Assembly: GCA_018657495.1 (NCBI GenBank)
Contig: JABHXA010000004.1
Coordinates: 147,086-211,085, forward strand
Direction of reading: 5' to 3'
Length of the DNA stretch: 64,000 nt
Source of the DNA: Fidelibacterota bacterium
GTDB lineage: Bacteria; Fidelibacterota; Marinisomatia; SCGC-AAA003-L08; JACNLC01
Part shown: positions 63,179 to 64,000 of the stretch, one piece after another
Position numbering within the stretch: the stretch's first letter is position 1
Layout: each line of letters starts with the position of its first letter
Program-made: the position numbers and the translations under genes
The notes under the pieces: generated by a model
Databases searched by the model: none
Told to the model about the DNA's origin: nothing
The model's input: only the letters and a program-made list of their open reading frames with translations

Positions 63179-64000
63179 TCAAGACCCAGGTAAACAGCTT
63201 TCACCAGCTTCCTTTGATCCAATTCAAAAAGCAGGAATTCTTTGCATAGTAATTGGAGTGCAAAATGCTACGAATATTTTTAAAAATCTACATGATAAAG
63301 AAGTAGAAGACCTAAGTATTGCAATTGCACAATTGAGAAATATCCCTTCGGATATTGTTGAAGAGGTGATCAGTGAATTCTATGAAATGATGCTTGCCCG
63401 AAAATATGTTGCCGAAGGTGGACTACATTACGCCAAAAAAATTCTTGAGAAAACTTGGGGCCTAAAAAAAGCCGAAGAAGTTTTAAAACATGTTGAGGCT
63501 GCAACTGAAGTAAGTGCATTTTCATTATTGCAAACTGTGGATGACAAACAATTATTGAATTTCCTTCAAAATGAACACCCTCAGACATCTGCCCTGATAA
63601 TGGCAAACTTAAAACCAACCCAGTCAGCGGGCCTACTCTCGCAAATGGGTGAAGATATTCAAAGCGAAATTGCCTACAGATTGGCAACCATGGATAAAAC
63701 ATCCCCTGAGTTAATTAGCCAGATCGACGATGTTCTAAGATTCCAGATAGGGGATATCTTTGGCGGAGACTTAAGTAAATCAGGTGGAGCAGATTCAGTC
63801 GCCGAAATATTGAACTCGGCCAGTAGAGCTGCAGAAAAAAATATTCTTTCAAATATCCGGGAAAGAGATGAAGCTCTTGCAAGTGAAATTAAAAGTCTTA
63901 TGTTCTTGTTCGAAGATATATTCTCACTCACAAATAATGCCATTCAGAAAATCGTACAGAACATTGATACTCAGACATTGGCGTTGGCTATGAAAGGCAG
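63165..64000 (+). CDS. fliG: Flagellar motor switch protein FliG, C-terminally cut by the window end
   Basis: ATG 63165, overlapping the fliF stop; 278 residues are visible and the frame is open at the window edge. The middle domain holds the FliG E-H-P-Q-T motif (N-E-H-P-Q-T-S-A-L-I-M-A-N-L) and A-E-I-L-N-S; then the S-L-M-F-L-F-E-D-I helix. The motor-contacting C-terminal domain (charged stator-binding residues) is only partly in the window. FliG forms the C ring and contacts the stator. FliM should follow outside the window. Confidence 0.93.
   Translation, partial: MPKNDQDPGKQLSPASFDPIQKAGILCIVIGVQNATNIFKNLHDKEVEDLSIAIAQLRNIPSDIVEEVISEFYEMMLARKYVAEGGLHYAKKILEKTWGLKKAEEVLKHVEAATEVSAFSLLQTVDDKQLLNFLQNEHPQTSALIMANLKPTQSAGLLSQMGEDIQSEIAYRLATMDKTSPELISQIDDVLRFQIGDIFGGDLSKSGGADSVAEILNSASRAAEKNILSNIRERDEALASEIKSLMFLFEDIFSLTNNAIQKIVQNIDTQTLALAMKG

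Overview
The window is AT-rich bacterial chromosome with densely packed genes, many overlapping by 4 bases (ATGA, GTGA, TTGA), and unusually many TTG starts. A secreted protein ends in a YPNPFNP-type type IX secretion (T9SS) sorting domain and carries a dockerin pair. This points to the Fibrobacterota-Chlorobiota-Bacteroidota (FCB) superphylum, for example Marinimicrobia-, Calditrichota- or Ignavibacteria-like lineages, and to a flagellated, didermic member. The phylum is inferred, not proven. I saw no rRNA, tRNA, CRISPR array, insertion sequence or prophage.

Layout. 1-14.4 kb is housekeeping: an outer-membrane protein tail, bamD, nadD, a Ca/Na antiporter, ftsEX, grpE-dnaJ, a ComEA-like protein, a cryptic set that looks like pseudopilin + PilM + PilN, then rsmD, coaD, a phosphotransacetylase-like gene, icd, obgE and dprA. 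14.4-15.1 kb has no gene but holds a good sigma-54 promoter, a long extended hairpin and a strong terminator, so probably a sigma-54-driven non-coding RNA. 15.2-21.7 kb carries a MORN-type lipoprotein, a thioredoxin-domain DUF255 protein, rsmB, a lipoprotein alpha-amylase and a lipoprotein EEP phosphatase. 21.8-31.0 kb (minus strand) is the most distinctive block: a 1557-residue protein made of three octaheme modules (24 heme sites) followed by dockerin, cohesin-like and T9SS domains, a degenerate receiver protein, a sigma-54 promoter with upstream palindromes, and a histidine kinase/NtrC-type activator pair. 31.4-39.4 kb has a SLOG-type protein, a sirtuin, a CPBP protease, PspC, a NatAB-like ABC exporter, penicillin acylase, a cobalamin adenosyltransferase and PilZ. 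39.5-48.8 kb carries htpG, pyruvate:ferredoxin oxidoreductase with a DHOD-like partner, PPi-type phosphofructokinase and class II aldolase. 48.9-64 kb is flagellar: fliS, fliD, flaG, FlgN-like and duplicated FlgM-like proteins; then HDOD, FapA, two response regulators, a kinase and a sigma-54 activator; then flgB, flgC, fliE, fliF and fliG (cut by the window end).

How it fits together. Two NtrC-family activators each sit with a kinase, and five sigma-54-like GG-N10-GC/GA elements lie upstream of the cytochrome operon, the orphan RNA region, fliS, the HDOD operon and flgB. The simplest reading is that surface electron transfer and flagellar assembly are both under sigma-54 control. Metabolism is low-energy in style (PFOR, PPi-PFK), which suits an organism using an extracellular multiheme cytochrome, but the electron acceptor cannot be read from the sequence.
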